DNA of 64,000 bases from Flavobacteriaceae bacterium HL-DH10 (GTDB taxonomy: Bacteria > Bacteroidota > Bacteroidia > Flavobacteriales > Flavobacteriaceae), in NCBI GenBank assembly GCA_031826515.1, contig CP134536.1:2244001-2308000 (forward strand), given 5' to 3'. The translations under genes and the position numbers were made by a program. Shown piece by piece: positions 17,279-27,405 of this stretch (its first letter is position 1; every line of letters starts with the position of its first letter). Under the pieces are notes generated by a model. It saw only the letters and a list, made by a program, of their open reading frames with translations. It searched no databases and was not told the origin of the DNA.

Positions 17279-18904
17279 ATGAACACACTTAAATGTTTAC
17301 TGCTATTTGTTGGTCTAATTTTTTTAACAGGCTGTAGTAGCGATAGCCCTGTAGAAGAATCTTCTAATAAAATTCTAATAAAAAGTATTATAATTAATGG
17401 TAGTAATATTGAAGATGGTACAGCCAAACAATTACAACTGGTTATATTACCAAATAATGCATCAAATAAATCTGTAACATGGAGTGTTTCAGATGAAACA
17501 ATAGCCACAATTTCGTCAACAGGATTATTAACACCTATTGATAACGGAACAATAACTGTAACTGTGTTAGCGAATGATGACTCTGCAATTTCGGTAGAGA
17601 AGACTTTTCAAATTTCAGGAGTAACAGGACCACCTGTACTTGTTAATAATATAATAATCTCTGGTAACGATATTACCGATGGAAATCCTCAACAATTAAC
17701 GGTAGAAGTATTGCCAGCCGAAGCCACTAACAAAATTGTTACTTGGACCGTATCTGAACCTCTTATGGCTGATATTACAAGTGAAGGACTCCTTACTCCA
17801 AAAGATAACGGTACAGTTACAATTACTGCAACTGCAACTGATGGGAGTGGAACAAGTAATCAGTTCATAATGAATATTTCTGGAGTAACTCCAGTATATG
17901 CGACTATTTTAAAAGCAGAAAACATGTTATTATGGCAACGTAGTAATGGAGGTTGGCCAAAAGAACCTTATAATAATTTTTCAGGGTATGAGAGAGAGCA
18001 GACTGCTGGTGAGATATCAACAGCGAATAGCACTAAAAATAATACAGATACTACAATTGATAATGGTCATACACACGGAGAAATAAGAGTTTTGTTAAGC
18101 GCATATAAAGCAACTAATAATCCTGAATATTTGGCCGCAGCGGAAAGAGGTATAGATTTCTTATTTGAAATGCAATACGATAACGGAGGTTGGCCTCAGT
18201 ATTATCCGTTACGGAATAACTATAGTCGTCATATAACCTATAATGATAATGCCATGGGCGATGTAATGTACTTAATGAGAGATATTTTCTTAAAAAGGAG
18301 TAATTTAGATCTTATAGACGAAAGTTATGTGGCTGCAGCGCAAACTGCATTTGATAAAGGTATTCAAGTTATTTTGGACACTCAAGTTACAATTAACGGT
18401 GTAAAAACAGCGTGGTGTGCTCAACATGATGCTATAACTTTATTACCAGTAGATGCAAGGGATTATGAATTAGCCTCTAATAGTGGGTCAGAATCGGTAA
18501 AAGTGGTGGAGTTATTAATGTCTTTAGATAATCCTTCATCAGAAGTGATTGATGCTGTTAATAGTGCTGTAGCTTGGTTTGAATCGGTTAAAATAGTTGA
18601 TTATGCGTTACAAACTATAGGTGGTGATAAAGTATTGGTAGCATCTCCAGGAAATGTGATGTGGGGAAGGTTTTACACTTTAGGTGACTACACAGGTCAT
18701 AAATATGAGGCATTATTTAACACATTTGGGCCTAATGAGCCATTTTTCTGTAGCAGAGTTGCAGATACCGAGGGGGGTGGTCCAAGAAAAACGATTGCGG
18801 AGATCTCATACGAAAGAAGAAATGGATATTCTTGGTATGGTGACTGGCCTGCTAGATTAATAGGTTCTGATTATACTAATTGGAAAAATAAAAATGGTAT
18901 TTAA
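17279..18904 (+). CDS. PL10 pectate lyase lipoprotein with two Big2-like domains
   Basis: Cuts de-esterified homogalacturonan by beta-elimination, giving 4,5-unsaturated products. The signal peptide ends in a lipobox LTGC (Cys19), so the protein is membrane-anchored, probably on the surface. Residues about 33-115 and 123-205 are two bacterial Ig-like (Big2) repeats sharing TVTWSVS/VTWTVS and GLLTP-DNGT. The PL10 alpha-toroid follows (about 210-541): LLWQRSNGGWPKEP, EMQYDNGGWPQYYPLRNNYS, TAWCAQHDAITLLPVDARDYEL and ISYERRNGYSWYG. A second, shorter PL10 is at 60797. It has its own LacI-like operator and converges with the CE8 gene. Confidence 0.93.
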   Translation: MNTLKCLLLFVGLIFLTGCSSDSPVEESSNKILIKSIIINGSNIEDGTAKQLQLVILPNNASNKSVTWSVSDETIATISSTGLLTPIDNGTITVTVLANDDSAISVEKTFQISGVTGPPVLVNNIIISGNDITDGNPQQLTVEVLPAEATNKIVTWTVSEPLMADITSEGLLTPKDNGTVTITATATDGSGTSNQFIMNISGVTPVYATILKAENMLLWQRSNGGWPKEPYNNFSGYEREQTAGEISTANSTKNNTDTTIDNGHTHGEIRVLLSAYKATNNPEYLAAAERGIDFLFEMQYDNGGWPQYYPLRNNYSRHITYNDNAMGDVMYLMRDIFLKRSNLDLIDESYVAAAQTAFDKGIQVILDTQVTINGVKTAWCAQHDAITLLPVDARDYELASNSGSESVKVVELLMSLDNPSSEVIDAVNSAVAWFESVKIVDYALQTIGGDKVLVASPGNVMWGRFYTLGDYTGHKYEALFNTFGPNEPFFCSRVADTEGGGPRKTIAEISYERRNGYSWYGDWPARLIGSDYTNWKNKNGI

Positions 18905-18923
18905 TATATCATTTGAGTTAGTC

Positions 18924-18958
18924 AATAAAAAGGGTGCTAATAAAGCATCCTTTTTATT
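18924..18958. terminator. Bidirectional terminator between PL10 and CE8 genes
   Basis: Arms AATAAAAAGGGTGCT (18924-18938) and AGCATCCTTTTTATT (18944-18958) pair with one G-U and are flanked by A-runs on one side and T-runs on the other. It can therefore end transcription from both convergent genes. It overlaps the first base or two of the CE8 stop codon region. Confidence 0.85.
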
Positions 18959-19928
18959 AAAATTTCCATTGAGTATTTATGTCAAAGATATTTTCTAAAG
19001 TATATTTTTTAGCTTCTTCCTTGGATAATTGATGTGACCAAGGTATTCTTTCTTCAGGTTTAAAGCCTTCACCAGTACATTGATATTCAGTAAAAAAAGC
19101 TGTTTCTTCATTTTCAGGATTCCCCCAATTATGCCAGCCTTCTGGAGTTATTTGAGCGGGTAATTTACAATGAATAAAAACAGATTTTGCCCAATAACGC
19201 CACGGTCTTCCTAAGTATAGTTTAGTAACATTTTTAGAAGTTGTTACTTTACAATCTATAAAAACAAAACCAAATTTTTTGTCTTTAGGTGTATTGGGTG
19301 CAGTAATATATGAATTGGATTTACAATGTATTATGCAGTCTTTAAAAACGGTCGTTGCTGGACCAAAAATAAAATCGGTTGTCCCTTCAATATAGCAATT
19401 TTCAAAAAGCTGTCTTGAATTTTCACCACCAAGGTAAATAGTGTCTTGATTGCCTAAAAACTTGCAATTTTTAAAAATAGCTTTATCTGCATCAACATTT
19501 AATGCTACTGCCTGCCCCACAGATCCAGCAGAATTTTCGAAAGTTATGTTTTCTGCTTTAAAACGGTTTCCTGAAATTTTAGCAGTATGAGAATTAAAAG
19601 TACCTATGTTTTTCCCTCTACCAGAATAATCATTAAAAGTAATAATTGTCTTATCTACACTTTCGCCTATAAAAGTAACATCTGTATTGTTTATAGATAC
19701 TTCTATTTTTTCCGTATAAACCCCGTTTTTTATATATAATGTAATTGGAGCTAAAGGGAAAACGCGCATAGCATCAATAGCATCTTGAATGTATTTATAA
19801 TCTCCGCTTCCATCTTTGGAAACAACAAAATGATATTTGTATTTTTCTGGATTTGATGTTTGTGCAAACAATGATTGTGAAATAAAAATAAAGAATATGA
19901 TGAATTTGAATACTTCTGTTTTTTTCAT
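18957..19928 (-). CDS. CE8 pectinesterase (pectin methylesterase)
   Basis: Removes methyl esters from homogalacturonan, making it accessible to PL10 and GH28. A signal peptide ends near FAQ (residue 23); it has no lipobox, so it is probably periplasmic. It is a right-handed beta-helix with the CE8 signatures SGDYKYIQDAIDAM, GQAVALNVDADKAIFKNCKF, LGNQDTIYLGG and TDFIFGPATTVF (the two catalytic aspartates), and YLGRPWRYWAKS (substrate-binding Arg). The 323-residue length is normal. It is 16 bp after the alpha/beta hydrolase gene on the same strand, the two forming the tail of the first SusC/SusD operon. Confidence 0.94.
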   Translation of the reverse strand: MKKTEVFKFIIFFIFISQSLFAQTSNPEKYKYHFVVSKDGSGDYKYIQDAIDAMRVFPLAPITLYIKNGVYTEKIEVSINNTDVTFIGESVDKTIITFNDYSGRGKNIGTFNSHTAKISGNRFKAENITFENSAGSVGQAVALNVDADKAIFKNCKFLGNQDTIYLGGENSRQLFENCYIEGTTDFIFGPATTVFKDCIIHCKSNSYITAPNTPKDKKFGFVFIDCKVTTSKNVTKLYLGRPWRYWAKSVFIHCKLPAQITPEGWHNWGNPENEETAFFTEYQCTGEGFKPEERIPWSHQLSKEEAKKYTLENIFDINTQWKF

Positions 19929-19944
19929 GATTTAAAATAATTTA

Positions 19945-20937
19945 CTAATTAAAAACTTTTATTAAAAAATTATCTATAAAATTAACGGCTTTATTAGTCC
20001 AAGGGTTATATAACCAAAAGGTATGGATCTTGTTATCAAATTTATGGACCTCAGTATATATTTTCCATTCTTTCATCATGCCAATTAATTCATCTTGACC
20101 AGCATGAAATCTTGGGTATCCACTGTTTAAAAATAAAATTGGTGGAGAATTTTCATTTGCCCAAAATATTGAAGATGCATCTTTCCAAATTTCTGGTTTT
20201 TCATAAAAAGAACCTCCAAGCCATTCTATGTCTGGAGAGTTAGGTTTTCTATTTAAATTAAGCGATAAAGGAGCCATAAAGTCTACAACACCATCAATGT
20301 CAATAATGGCTTGTATATGACTACTTTGATCTAAGTTACCATAATTACCTTCTTTATTATCAATACCATTTGTTAAACCAACAAGCATAGCTAATTGACC
20401 TCCCGCAGAACATCCAGAAACGGCTATTTTATCTTTATCAATACCATACTTTTCTGCATTAGCTCTCATCCATCGTATAGCGCTTTTTATATTGTAAACA
20501 GCTGCTGGATATTTTGCTTCTAATGAAAGTTGATATTCTACACAAACCGTTACATAACCTCTTGAAGCAAGCTTTTGTGCCATGGGTATTTGTAAAGATT
20601 TATCGCCAGCTCGCCATCCACCACCATGAACCATAATTAACGCTGGATGTTTTCCTGTGGTTTTAGGAGAAAAAATATCTAAATGTAAATCTCTATCTCC
20701 AAAAGGAGTATTTTTTAATGTAGTATAGATAACATTTCTGTTTTCTGTAACATTATTAGGTAAAGTGTCTTTTGCAGGTGTTATGAATGGAAAATATTTT
20801 AAATTCTTTTTATAATCTGAAATTATATTAAAGGATGTGTCTTTAGGGATTTCAACTTTTGAGTTTTGAGCTTGGATTTGTGAAATTGATAAGCTTAAAA
20901 AGAAGATGAATATTATAACGTATTTTGGTTTTTTCAT
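19945..20937 (-). CDS. Secreted alpha/beta hydrolase, probable carbohydrate (acetyl) esterase
   Basis: Signal peptide to about residue 23 (IQAQ). It is a hormone-sensitive-lipase/BD-FAE-like serine hydrolase with oxyanion loop MVHGGGWRAGDK, nucleophile elbow GCSAGGQLA and a C-terminal KIHTFWLYNPW supplying the catalytic His. Close in sequence and ending to the hydrolase at 28803. In this context deacetylation of pectin or cleavage of another sugar ester is likely; the exact ester is unknown. Confidence 0.82.
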   Translation of the reverse strand: MKKPKYVIIFIFFLSLSISQIQAQNSKVEIPKDTSFNIISDYKKNLKYFPFITPAKDTLPNNVTENRNVIYTTLKNTPFGDRDLHLDIFSPKTTGKHPALIMVHGGGWRAGDKSLQIPMAQKLASRGYVTVCVEYQLSLEAKYPAAVYNIKSAIRWMRANAEKYGIDKDKIAVSGCSAGGQLAMLVGLTNGIDNKEGNYGNLDQSSHIQAIIDIDGVVDFMAPLSLNLNRKPNSPDIEWLGGSFYEKPEIWKDASSIFWANENSPPILFLNSGYPRFHAGQDELIGMMKEWKIYTEVHKFDNKIHTFWLYNPWTNKAVNFIDNFLIKVFN

Positions 20938-21040
20938 AATAATATTATTATTTAATAAAAAAGAAATGGAAAGGTATAATTAAAAAAAATATTACCACAT
21001 GCATTTTATAGATTTATAGAATACATGGGTAATATTTAAA

Positions 21041-21080
21041 CTAACTAACTCAAAAACTAACTAACTCAAAAACTAACTCA
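21041..21080. repeat. Short tandem repeat after susD
   Basis: Two perfect copies of a 16-bp unit CTAACTAACTCAAAAA (21041-21072) and half of a third, starting just beyond the susD stop on the minus strand. It may be slippage-generated filler; no function is evident. Confidence 0.7.
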
Positions 21081-21084
21081 AATA

Positions 21085-22617
21085 CTAATTGTCATAACCT
21101 AGATTTTGATCCAAGTTTGGATTTGCAGATCTTTGTATTTCAGGAATTGGATAAACACCTCTAAAGGCTTCAGTTGTAGTTGTTTTAAAAGACCAAGTAC
21201 CTGTAAAGTATGTTCCGAAACGAATCATATCTCTTCTTCTATGACCTTCCCATAAAAATTCTCTTGCTCTTTCATCTTCAATATCTTGTATAGTTAAACT
21301 ATTAAGAGGGGTTGCATTACTACGTTCTCTTACTCTGTTTACCAAACCTAAAGATACACTAGGAGTTGTATTACTATCTCTAAATAAAGCTTCTGCTTTA
21401 GTTAATAATATATCTGAATAACGCATTAAAACAAGATCATTATCAGCATTATAACCAGCAAATGATGCTCCAACTGGTGTGTATTTAAGTACTTTATAGC
21501 CTTCGTTATCTGCTGCACTTACTAAATCTTGTACAGGAATAATATCTAATTGTGTGCCATCTGGGTAAGTTAAAGGAGTAACACCATCTAAGTAATATTG
21601 TGGACCATATTCTATTAACAGCTTACGGTTATCTTGATCTTCATACCTATTAAGTGCCTCTGGAAATGTACTAAAACCATTTGCTGGTGTAAATGGTAAA
21701 TTATATTTTACTTTGTCTGGCGAATGGTTTGTATACAATATAAATTGATTGTTTCCTGCATTTTTAGTTGGATCTATAGAAAATGATGAAAGCAATTCAA
21801 TAGAATTTTCCTCATTAGTAGATTTAAAGTTATCAACTACATCAGCTTCTAAATCATATGCATTTGTGTTTATAACTTCATTACACATAGAAACAGCATC
21901 AGACCATCTTGGTGTTCCTGTATACACTTCGGCATTCAGATACATGGTAGCCATTGCAGCTTGTATCGCTTCTTTAGTAAATCTTGGATAGTAACTCGCT
22001 TTATCTACCTCAGTAATTGAAGGTAAATCTTGAATTGCGGCTAGCATTTCACTCTCAATAAACTCAAATACTTCTGCTCTTGGTCTAGTTGCAGGTAAGT
22101 TGTTTGGATCTATTCTTGCTACCGTTACAAGAGGAATATTACCCCAAAGATCCATGGCAAAAAAGTATCCATATGCCCTTAAAGCTCTAGTTTCGGCTAT
22201 TAAACTTTTTAGGTTTTCGCTATTTGGAGAAGCTTGTAAGCTTTCTAAAACAGCATTTGCTATACCAATTTCTTGAAAAAGAGAGTACCAAGCACGATTT
22301 ACATCAGCATTTACAGGAGTTGTAGTATGCGTAACAATATCTATCACATCTTGATCAAACCATCCACCACTTGCTCTTCCTGGAATAACAAATTCATCCG
22401 TTCCATATTCCTGTAGTCTCCAAGGACGATCTATACTAGATACGCTAGATAATGCTTGATAAACACCAACTACTGAAGACAGTGCTTCTTCTTCTGTATT
22501 ATAATAGGTATCTGGCGATAAACTTCCAAATGATTCTTCATCTAGATTTGTACATCCAATCGAGCATAATGCTAAAATAGATATTGTAAATATTAGTTTT
22601 ATTTTATATAATTTCAT
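21085..22617 (-). CDS. SusD/RagB-family glycan-binding lipoprotein (first set)
   Basis: Surface lipoprotein lid of the SusCD import complex that binds pectin oligosaccharides. The signal peptide ends in a lipobox LCSIGC (Cys22), followed by the family opening NLDEESFGSLSPDTYYNTEEEAL. Tetratricopeptide-like helices include ETRALRAYGYFFAMDLWGNIPLV, and the C-terminal RagB motif DERAREFLWEGHRRRDMIRFG is intact. Length 510 is typical. It follows the SusC gene by 28 bp. This copy is complete, unlike the second SusD gene. Confidence 0.94.
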   Translation of the reverse strand: MKLYKIKLIFTISILALCSIGCTNLDEESFGSLSPDTYYNTEEEALSSVVGVYQALSSVSSIDRPWRLQEYGTDEFVIPGRASGGWFDQDVIDIVTHTTTPVNADVNRAWYSLFQEIGIANAVLESLQASPNSENLKSLIAETRALRAYGYFFAMDLWGNIPLVTVARIDPNNLPATRPRAEVFEFIESEMLAAIQDLPSITEVDKASYYPRFTKEAIQAAMATMYLNAEVYTGTPRWSDAVSMCNEVINTNAYDLEADVVDNFKSTNEENSIELLSSFSIDPTKNAGNNQFILYTNHSPDKVKYNLPFTPANGFSTFPEALNRYEDQDNRKLLIEYGPQYYLDGVTPLTYPDGTQLDIIPVQDLVSAADNEGYKVLKYTPVGASFAGYNADNDLVLMRYSDILLTKAEALFRDSNTTPSVSLGLVNRVRERSNATPLNSLTIQDIEDERAREFLWEGHRRRDMIRFGTYFTGTWSFKTTTTEAFRGVYPIPEIQRSANPNLDQNLGYDN

Positions 22618-22645
22618 GATAATTTCTGTTTAAATTAAGTTATTC

Positions 22646-25600
22646 TTAAAACGATACGTTTAGTCCAAGACTTACAGTTTTAGCTTTAGGATAAGCTAAA
22701 TAATCGACTCCAAGAGGTGCTATACCTGTTCCTGAAACATCTGAGTTTACCTCAGGGTCTAAACCAGAATAGTTTGTGAACAATAATAAATTTTGACCTG
22801 TAATAAAAATTCTAGCACTTGATAATGCAGAAGTAGTTTTAAGATCGAAGTTATAACCTAAAGTAACATTGTCTAATCGCACAAAAGATCCATCTTCTAT
22901 CCAACGAGATGAATATTGTTTTGGCTGACTTCTTAAAACACCACTAGTTAAGGCTTCTTTAAATACATTTCTACCAGGAAGATTACTTAGATATCCAAGA
23001 TTATTTCCTGTTAAATTAAATACATCATTACCAATTGATCCTCTGAAATTAAAACCTAATGATACGTTTTTGTATGTAAGTGAGTTACTAAAACCAAAAG
23101 TAAAATCTGGCTGCGCAGAACCAATTACTTTTTCCTCATTGTCAATTATTTCTTCTCCATTTTCAATACCAATAAATTCTCTACCATAAAAAGTACCTAC
23201 GGCTAAACCTGGTTTTATTAATTGAGCATAAATACCTGATAAACCTTGACCTTGTAATGGTGCTACTTGTATATTGTCTCCTTGGTATTGATCGTTTGAC
23301 AGACTTAATACTTTGTTTCTATTTCTACTGTAATTAAATGAAGATGTCCATGTAAAATCATTTTTATCAATAATATCTGCAGAAATCTCTAGTTCTATAC
23401 CTTTATTTTCAACACTACCAACATTTGCTAACTGAGTGCTAACAGCTGTAGGTGAAGGAACAGGTAAGCGTAGTAAAAGGTCGGTTGTTTTCTTTCTGTA
23501 ATAATCTATACTTCCACGAATTCTATTATCAAGTATCGTATAATCAACACCTATATTAAATTGAGATGTTTGTTCCCATTTTAAATCTGGATTGGCGTAT
23601 TGCTGTGGTAATACAGTAGTAACTCTTTGTCCTCCTACTATATAACCTGCATTAGTAGCACCTAGTGTTGTAACCGAGTTTAAATTTCCTATTTCTTGGT
23701 TTCCTGTTACACCATAACTCATTCTAATTTTTAGATCTGAAATGGTGTTAGATTTGAAAAAATCCATATTTGAAACTCTCCATGCTAAAGAACCAGATGG
23801 AAATATACCCCACTGATTTCCAGATCCAAATCTGCTTGAACCATCTCTTCTTACAGTTGCTGTCGCTAGTATTTTATCGTCAAAGTTATAATTTGCTCTA
23901 CCGTACATAGAAATTAATGTATTACTCCCTTTAAAAGTAGATACATTGCTTATTGTACTAGCTGCTTGTAAACTATACCATTTAAATTCATCTGATAAAA
24001 AACCTGAAGCCGTATTGCGCAAGCCTTCATTAACAAAATATTGCCAAGAATAACCTGCAAGTGCATCAATACTATGTTTACCATATGTTTTATTAAACCT
24101 TAATATAGTTTCTAATAATTTACTATAATCTTGTAATTTTTGAACACTTGCATAACCACCCATACCTTCTCCTAATGGATTGGTTTTGTTTATGTAAGAG
24201 TTTCTATTTATAGTTTGATTTGTATAACCTAAATTGATGTTAATACTTAAAGGATCTATAATTTTATATGTGGTAGACAAATTACCTAAAAAGCGATTAT
24301 TAGTAACTTCATCTATAACATCATTTGCAAAAGAAACAGGGTTAACTCTATAAGGTGGTACATGGTTATAATTCCCATCAGCATCGAAGATAGGGTATGT
24401 AGGATTAAATACATATGATTCGTAGTTGATACTTGTTCCTGCTTCACTACCTACAGTATTAGATACTGGTGAGTTATTAGAAAACGTGTTACCATAGTTA
24501 AGTCTTAAATCAAAAGTTAACTTATCATCAAGGGCAGAATGGTTTATATTAATTCTTGCATTACTTCTTTCTAATTGAGACCCTATTAAAACACCTTCTT
24601 GATTACCATAACCTAAAGATGCTCTATAATTTGATTTTCCAGATCCACCAGAAAATGATAAATTATAATCTTGTGTTTGTGCAGTTCTATAAATCTGATC
24701 TTGCCAGTTTGTGTTTCCACCCAAATCAGAAAATGTTAACCCTAAATCTGTGTTTACTTTTCTATATTCATCAGCAGTTAAAACATCTAATTTATTTGCA
24801 ACTGTTGAAATACCACCTGTGACATCAAGTGTAACTTTTAAATTACCTGAACTTCCTTTTTTTGTAGTAATTACAATAACTCCATTAGCTCCTCTAGATC
24901 CATAGATAGCTGTTGAAGAGGCGTCTTTTAAAACGGTAATTGATTCAATATCGTTTGGATTAATGGTCATTAAAGGATTGGTAGGTTCTTGATCAAAAAA
25001 ATCGGTTCCATTTGATCTAATATTTGCAGAACTTACACCCGCAGTTGTAGAAATAGGAACTCCATCAATAACATATAAAGGATCGTTAACACCTGTTATT
25101 GAGGTGCCTCCACGTACTCTAACAGTGTTAGAACCACCTGGTTTACCACTATTTTGAGCAATTACAACCCCTGCCATTTTACCTTGCATGGCCTGTTGTG
25201 CACTTAGTTGTGGACCTTTATTAAAATTTTCAGATTTCATTGAAGATACAGCTCCTGTTAAGTCTTTTTGTCTTTGAGAACCATAACCTACAACTACAAT
25301 TTCATTTAACTTAGCAACATCTTCTTTTAGAATAATATTAATGGTAGAGCTTTTAGAAACGGTAATTTCTTGGGTTAAAAAACCTAAAAAAGAAAATACT
25401 AATATGGTGTTTTCATCTTGTACTTCTATTTCATAATTACCATCAAAATCAGTTTGAGTACCAATAGAACTACCTTTAACAAGGATGTTTACTCCGGGTA
25501 ATGGTGCATTATTATTGTCTTTAACAGTACCACTAATTTTGATAGCTTGTTGCTCTTTTTTACTAGTATCTGTATCCTTTTTTTTGCTGTTTTCTATTGT

Positions 25601-25966
25601 TTTTGATTTATCAATAGTCAAAATAATTTGACGATCATTGGTGTTATAAACAACAGGCGTTTCTTTAAAAAGTAAGTCTAAAATATAGGATATTTTCTTT
25701 TTATCTACATCTAGAGAAACTATGCGATTTAAATCTATTTGATTGCTTTCAAAAAGAAATCTAAATTCTGTTGTAGATTCTATTTCATTAAAAATTTCAC
25801 CTACTGTAGCATTTATGACATTTAAGGAAATTTTTGTGTTTTGAGAATACGTACTAGCATTAATTTGAAGTAAAGACACTAATAGTAAAAGTGTTGTTAG
25901 TTTCATTTTTAGTGAAATTTCAGGAAAAAATAGATATAACCATCTTCCTTTAATTAGTTTTTTCAT
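22646..25966 (-). CDS. SusC/RagA TonB-dependent transporter with STN signalling domain (first set)
   Basis: Outer-membrane importer of 1106 residues. Order: signal peptide, STN domain about 45-125 (secretin/TonB short N-terminal domain, used to signal to FecR), carboxypeptidase-like beta-sandwich about 145-215 (SGTVKDNNNAPLPGVNILVKG), plug with VVVGYGSQRQKDLTGAVS and the motif VRVRGGTSITGVNDPLYVID, then a 22-strand barrel ending in the aromatic C-terminus SLGLNVSF. The STN domain together with the neighbouring fecR and sigma genes points to ligand-induced trans-envelope signalling. The start may instead be the internal Met in LKMKLTTLL (residue 21). Confidence 0.95.
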   Translation of the reverse strand: MKKLIKGRWLYLFFPEISLKMKLTTLLLLVSLLQINASTYSQNTKISLNVINATVGEIFNEIESTTEFRFLFESNQIDLNRIVSLDVDKKKISYILDLLFKETPVVYNTNDRQIILTIDKSKTIENSKKKDTDTSKKEQQAIKISGTVKDNNNAPLPGVNILVKGSSIGTQTDFDGNYEIEVQDENTILVFSFLGFLTQEITVSKSSTINIILKEDVAKLNEIVVVGYGSQRQKDLTGAVSSMKSENFNKGPQLSAQQAMQGKMAGVVIAQNSGKPGGSNTVRVRGGTSITGVNDPLYVIDGVPISTTAGVSSANIRSNGTDFFDQEPTNPLMTINPNDIESITVLKDASSTAIYGSRGANGVIVITTKKGSSGNLKVTLDVTGGISTVANKLDVLTADEYRKVNTDLGLTFSDLGGNTNWQDQIYRTAQTQDYNLSFSGGSGKSNYRASLGYGNQEGVLIGSQLERSNARININHSALDDKLTFDLRLNYGNTFSNNSPVSNTVGSEAGTSINYESYVFNPTYPIFDADGNYNHVPPYRVNPVSFANDVIDEVTNNRFLGNLSTTYKIIDPLSININLGYTNQTINRNSYINKTNPLGEGMGGYASVQKLQDYSKLLETILRFNKTYGKHSIDALAGYSWQYFVNEGLRNTASGFLSDEFKWYSLQAASTISNVSTFKGSNTLISMYGRANYNFDDKILATATVRRDGSSRFGSGNQWGIFPSGSLAWRVSNMDFFKSNTISDLKIRMSYGVTGNQEIGNLNSVTTLGATNAGYIVGGQRVTTVLPQQYANPDLKWEQTSQFNIGVDYTILDNRIRGSIDYYRKKTTDLLLRLPVPSPTAVSTQLANVGSVENKGIELEISADIIDKNDFTWTSSFNYSRNRNKVLSLSNDQYQGDNIQVAPLQGQGLSGIYAQLIKPGLAVGTFYGREFIGIENGEEIIDNEEKVIGSAQPDFTFGFSNSLTYKNVSLGFNFRGSIGNDVFNLTGNNLGYLSNLPGRNVFKEALTSGVLRSQPKQYSSRWIEDGSFVRLDNVTLGYNFDLKTTSALSSARIFITGQNLLLFTNYSGLDPEVNSDVSGTGIAPLGVDYLAYPKAKTVSLGLNVSF

Positions 25967-26022
25967 AATTTAGTTGAGTATTAAATAATTAATTTTTATT
26001 GGATTGTTTAATTCACTTAATA

Positions 26023-26053
26023 AATCGGGAAATACTGGTACTATTTTCCGATT
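26023..26053 (-). repeat. Stem-loop in the fecR-susC gap (first set)
   Basis: Arms AATCGGGAAATA (26023-26034) and TATTTTCCGATT (26042-26053), one wobble pair, 7-nt loop, in the 142-bp gap between fecR and susC. It has no T-tail on the minus strand. It could be an attenuator or an RNA-stability element allowing different levels of FecR and SusC. Confidence 0.5.
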
Positions 26054-26108
26054 TTCTGTTTTTAAGTAATTTTTTTTGTTCACTTTATTAATTCATTGGC
26101 ATATCGTT

Positions 26109-27254
26109 TTATTGGTTAATTATTATTTTATTATCCATATGGGTATAGGTGAAAGGATGTATCTCACCTATTGAAGTCATTATATCATCAATAGTTTCAA
26201 TATTCTTATTAAAGCTAGCATTAAACCTTTTAAGGCTCAATTCATTATATTTATTTTCTATAATAACATTATAATTACGTTCTAATTTTTTTGTTATTTC
26301 TTTAAAAGTTGAGTTTCTAAAAATAACATCACCATGCATCCACTCTGTGTAAATTCTGGTATCAACCTTTTTAAAGGAGATTTTAGATTGCGATTTATCC
26401 AAACTTCCTTTATATCCAGGTTTTAGTAACGATGCGTCATTTGGTTTGGTATCGCTTGATAGACTAACGGAACCTTCTACCAACACGGTGTTTATTTCCG
26501 AATCATCATTATAGGATGATACATTAAATTTAGTGCCTAATACTTTGATATTCATCTCGTTTGCGTTTACAATAAAAGGGTGCATCTCATCTTTACTAAC
26601 TTCAAAATAGGCTTCACCTTCTAGAAATACTTCTCTGTTTTTACCTTTGATAAAATTTACTGGATATTTTAGAGTGGTTCCGGCATTCAGAAAAACTTTT
26701 GTTCCGTCAGATAAAAAGATATTAAATGTTTTTCCATAAGGCACCCTTAGCTCATTATAAACTAACTTTTTCGATGGTGTTTTTGAATCATAATTTATGA
26801 TATTACCTTTTTGAGATCCAATTACTTCCCCATTATTCTTGACTATTTTCGATTCGCCATTGGTGTAGAGTATTTTTTTATCACCGCTTTCTAATATTAG
26901 TTCAATAGCATCAGATGAGATTTTAAGGTCATTATTATTAACCTTAAATTTGTTGATAAGAAAAAAAGAACACCCTAAAAGAACAACGATTGTGGCAGCA
27001 TATTTAAAAGCTTTTTTCCATAATGGTATGCTGTGTTTTTCTTTTATTGATAGTTTCTTTTTAAGCAATTCCCAACTGTTATCAACTTTAAGAGAATTTA
27101 AAAATTCTAAAGCATCATTTATGAGTCCGTCTTGGTGTAAGTTGTTAATCAATTCTTGTTCTTCAATACTTAAATCCTTTATTTTATCAGGGTTGATAAT
27201 ACCCGTTTTGACTATGTCTTGAAGAATTTCTAAAATGGTCTTACTCTTATTCAT
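26109..27254 (-). CDS. FecR-family anti-sigma factor (first set)
   Basis: Inner-membrane regulator that holds the ECF sigma factor and receives the signal from the STN domain of SusC. The cytoplasmic N-terminus (1-83) is followed by one transmembrane helix (about 84-103, FKYAATIVVLLGCSFFLI). A periplasmic FecR domain comes next (about 165-265, RVPYGKTFNIFLSDGTKVFLN, then GEAYFEVSKDEMHPFIVN), then a DUF4974-type C-terminal domain. 381 residues. It is divergent from the sigma gene, with 151 bp between. Confidence 0.93.
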   Translation of the reverse strand: MNKSKTILEILQDIVKTGIINPDKIKDLSIEEQELINNLHQDGLINDALEFLNSLKVDNSWELLKKKLSIKEKHSIPLWKKAFKYAATIVVLLGCSFFLINKFKVNNNDLKISSDAIELILESGDKKILYTNGESKIVKNNGEVIGSQKGNIINYDSKTPSKKLVYNELRVPYGKTFNIFLSDGTKVFLNAGTTLKYPVNFIKGKNREVFLEGEAYFEVSKDEMHPFIVNANEMNIKVLGTKFNVSSYNDDSEINTVLVEGSVSLSSDTKPNDASLLKPGYKGSLDKSQSKISFKKVDTRIYTEWMHGDVIFRNSTFKEITKKLERNYNVIIENKYNELSLKRFNASFNKNIETIDDIMTSIGEIHPFTYTHMDNKIIINQ

Positions 27255-27344
27255 AAATATAAGTTGTGTTATTATTAGGTTATTGTAATGTTAATTTAGG
27301 GTGACAAAAATTATGTTTTTTTTAATATGACTCTTAATTTTTTT

Positions 27345-27352
27345 TATATTTG
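27345..27352 (+). promoter_or_regulatory. Candidate -7 element of the first ECF sigma gene
   Basis: TATATTTG matches TAnnTTTG exactly and lies 54 bp before the sigma gene ATG in the divergent intergenic region. No good TTG is found at the -33 distance. Confidence 0.4.
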
Positions 27353-27405
27353 GCATAATTCACTAGGTTAAATTTAAGATATAACTATTTTCATCTTGTT
27401 AAGAA

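Noticed and set aside
21041-21080. 16-bp tandem repeat as a CRISPR or origin iteron
   Set aside because: Repeats are directly adjacent without spacers, only 2.5 copies, and lie in a susD downstream region without replication genes.
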